DNA of 64,000 nt from Mastigias papua. Lineage: Eukaryota > Cnidaria > Scyphozoa > Rhizostomeae > Mastigiidae. The translations under genes and the position numbers were made by a program. Shown piece after piece: positions 63,401 to 64,000 of this stretch (position 1 is its first letter; every line of letters begins with the position of its first letter). The stretch covers positions 12,212,531 through 12,276,530 of the forward strand of contig OZ025272.1 in assembly GCA_964019165.1 (NCBI GenBank), written 5' to 3'. The notes under the pieces are model-generated. The model was not told the origin of the DNA and searched no databases. It saw only the letters and a program-made list of their open reading frames with translations.

Positions 63401-63846
63401 TAAGGTAATAATAACGTAAGAATTTTCGAGGTAATCAAAATTGCTTTGCCAGGAAATCACCTCTAACAGTTTCGAGTAATTGACAGATCGAAAAAATTTG
63501 AGAATACAATTTTGGATGGGGCACGATTCTGATTTCTGAAATCTTTAGGGAGTCCAGCCCCCTCAGCCCCCCTCTCAGCTCCGGGGCTGATTGGCTAGCT
63601 TCTTTTAATTCATATATTTAAAAGCTATCTGTGTTAAAGCTTTCGAAATGAAACATAAGATGATGCAACAGTGTAAAAAGCGTAGAAAAAAATGTGAATT
63701 ACTATGAGAAATAGCAAACCTCAACAAGTAAAAATACTCAAGCGCCTCTCGTGGATCAGTTGTTTGGAATTTCGCTGTATACGTCATGATTAATCTTGCA
63801 AAATTCAGTCTTCGCAGTGGTTTTGGATCAGATGGTTTCCTGGAAA
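57324..63846 (-). CDS. Nup93: Nuclear pore complex protein Nup93, 5'-partial, C-terminal ten exons
   Basis: Nup93 is a scaffold nucleoporin of the inner ring that anchors Nup205/Nup188 and the Nup62 complex (known for the family). Ten minus-strand exons were assembled, in transcription order: 63720-63846, 62262-62334, 61974-62018, 60750-60866, 59599-59672, 58923-59040, 58354-58437, 57975-58045, 57715-57775, 57324-57443. They give about 296 codons from LRRLNFARL to the final LVQIEVLMN and stop. Every exon aligns with the remembered human C-terminal half in order, and phases and GT-AG sites agree. This region is the alpha-solenoid. One short exon (counterpart of the NADKVLELMNKLLS region) was not placed. 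The N-terminal coiled coil and start lie beyond the window. Confidence 0.94.
57715..57775 (-). CDS. Nup93: Nup93 exon: variable linker
   Basis: Acceptor TCGAAG (no strong pyrimidine tract at the very end, but TTTTTTCTTTACCC precedes). The first base completes AAG, then [20 protein letters not shown]. Donor AGT|GTAAGT. It matches the divergent, hydrophilic stretch before the last exon in Nup93. Confidence 0.85.
57975..58045 (-). CDS. Nup93: Nup93 exon: helix [13 protein letters not shown]
   Basis: Acceptor AATTTAG, donor AA|GTGAGT. It reads [20 protein letters not shown], matching the LSEVLLATMNILF helix of vertebrate Nup93. Confidence 0.93.
58354..58437 (-). CDS. Nup93: Nup93 exon: KIKLLP...EFRQFSDE
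   Basis: Acceptor TTTTTATAG, donor GAG|GTGAGC, 28 codons in phase 0. It ends [14 protein letters not shown], like VEERVAAFRNFSDE in vertebrates. A 108-codon plus-strand ORF (58090-58416) overlaps it antisense and is spurious. Confidence 0.95.
58923..59040 (-). CDS. Nup93: Nup93 exon: [16 protein letters not shown]
   Basis: Acceptor ATATTTCAG, donor GAA|GTGAGA. The first base completes the Arg codon begun in the previous exon (IAD-R-YKSRG). It contains [20 protein letters not shown], a strongly conserved Nup93 block. Confidence 0.95.
59599..59672 (-). CDS. Nup93: Nup93 exon: [14 protein letters not shown]
   Basis: Acceptor GAATTGTAG, donor AG|GTTTGT. It reads [20 protein letters not shown] and ends SIAD(R), matching KERL..MALSIAER in vertebrates. 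Confidence 0.9.
59673..60749. other. Nup93 intron region (1.08 kb) that should hold a short exon
   Basis: Vertebrate Nup93 has about 18-20 residues between the flanking exons. The only candidate seen is 60238-60279 (minus, [14 protein letters not shown], 0-0 phase, AG/GT sites), which is weak. A CA microsatellite and a possible foldback (about 60201-60528) lie inside. Confidence 0.6.
60105..60162. repeat. (CA)n/(CACG)n microsatellite
   Basis: CACACA with regular CGCACA interruptions inside a Nup93 intron. Confidence 0.95.
60750..60866 (-). CDS. Nup93: Nup93 exon: [17 protein letters not shown]
   Basis: Acceptor TTATTTCTAG, donor GAA|GTGAGT, 39 codons in phase 0. It starts PGCIEKF and ends [18 protein letters not shown], matching PGVIDKF and KGLFEEAAKLYDLAK in vertebrates. 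Confidence 0.95.
60867..61973. other. Nup93 intron (1.1 kb)
   Basis: AT-rich, with no recognised gene or repeat. Confidence 0.75.
61974..62018 (-). CDS. Nup93: Nup93 microexon (45 nt): [15 protein letters not shown]
   Basis: Acceptor TTGCTAATAG, donor AAG|GTTAAT (weak but AG|GT). The 15 codons match FDMILGKLENDGSRK of vertebrates almost residue by residue, which fixes this short exon. Confidence 0.95.
62262..62334 (-). CDS. Nup93: Nup93 exon: [16 protein letters not shown]
   Basis: Acceptor TTCCCACAG, donor GAG|GTTTGT. The first base completes an Arg codon, then [20 protein letters not shown] and ETRE, matching NMFLRCVSELVIESRE. Confidence 0.94.
62335..63719. other. Nup93 intron (1.4 kb)
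   Basis: Contains a palindromic MITE (63190-63358). A 55-codon open stretch near 62674-62815 on the minus strand does not resemble Nup93. Confidence 0.75.
63190..63358. mobile_element. Palindromic MITE (169 bp)
   Basis: Starts TACCGTAAATGATCG and ends CGATCATTTACGGTA, with GGCGCTTAA repeats inside on both arms and GCGGC(G/A)CTT words throughout. It is almost fully foldable. Terminal TA may be the target duplication. Confidence 0.8.
63720..63846 (-). CDS. Nup93: Nup93 exon: LRRLNFARL...[14 protein letters not shown]
   Basis: Acceptor ATTTGCTCAG (a second AG 7 bp inside would start at 63839), donor AG|GTTTGC. It contains [14 protein letters not shown], then [15 protein letters not shown], matching LRRLNFVRLLMLYT and STDPREALQYFYFLR. 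It is the most upstream Nup93 exon in the window. Confidence 0.96.
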
Positions 63847-64000
63847 CTGAGCAAATGAAAGCAATGAAGAAAATAAATGAAGGGTTTCCTTGCAAAGCTG
63901 TAAACATATTTGAGCAAAGACTGATACACCGACTCAAATGCATAAATAAAGTTTCACAAATGAAAATGTTCTGACAATTAACGTACAAATCAGTATTCGT

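Overview
The window is animal (metazoan) nuclear DNA. It shows spliced genes with GT-AG introns, metazoan protein families, many DNA-transposon and LINE relics, microsatellites and a long satellite array. The base composition is AT-rich. The lineage cannot be fixed from the sequence; an invertebrate is most likely, because both proteins are clearly diverged from their vertebrate orthologues. All gene calls come from translated exons, splice sites and remembered family sequence, not from a search.

Left part (1-38022, + strand): seven exons of an ESRP/Fusilli epithelial splicing regulator. They cover the second half of RRM1, RRM2, RRM3 and the C-terminal tail. The 5' end lies before the window. 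All exon junctions keep frame. One intron (6545-36228) is 29.7 kb long and is filled with transposon remains: three hAT-like elements with CAGGNGCGGATC-type ends, one carrying a nested PIF/Harbinger-like insertion; several MITEs; LINE reverse-transcriptase fragments; and simple repeats. No other convincing gene was found in it.

Middle (about 41260-56446): a satellite of roughly 140 head-to-tail copies of a 107-bp monomer. Nearly every monomer carries two 14-bp palindromes 2 bp apart. The array has higher-order structure made of multi-monomer segmental duplications. It decays at its right edge and continues as inverted, diverged monomers. The many 103-codon ORFs in it are a by-product of the monomer lacking stops in two frames, not genes.

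Right part (63846-57324, - strand): ten exons of the C-terminal part of Nup93, a scaffold nucleoporin, with stop codon and a poly(A) signal. Its 5' part lies beyond the right edge. One short internal exon could not be placed with confidence.

The two genes are convergent and the satellite fills most of the space between their 3' ends. Nothing suggests that ESRP (nuclear splicing control) and Nup93 (pore scaffold) act together. The most unusual element of the window is the satellite.
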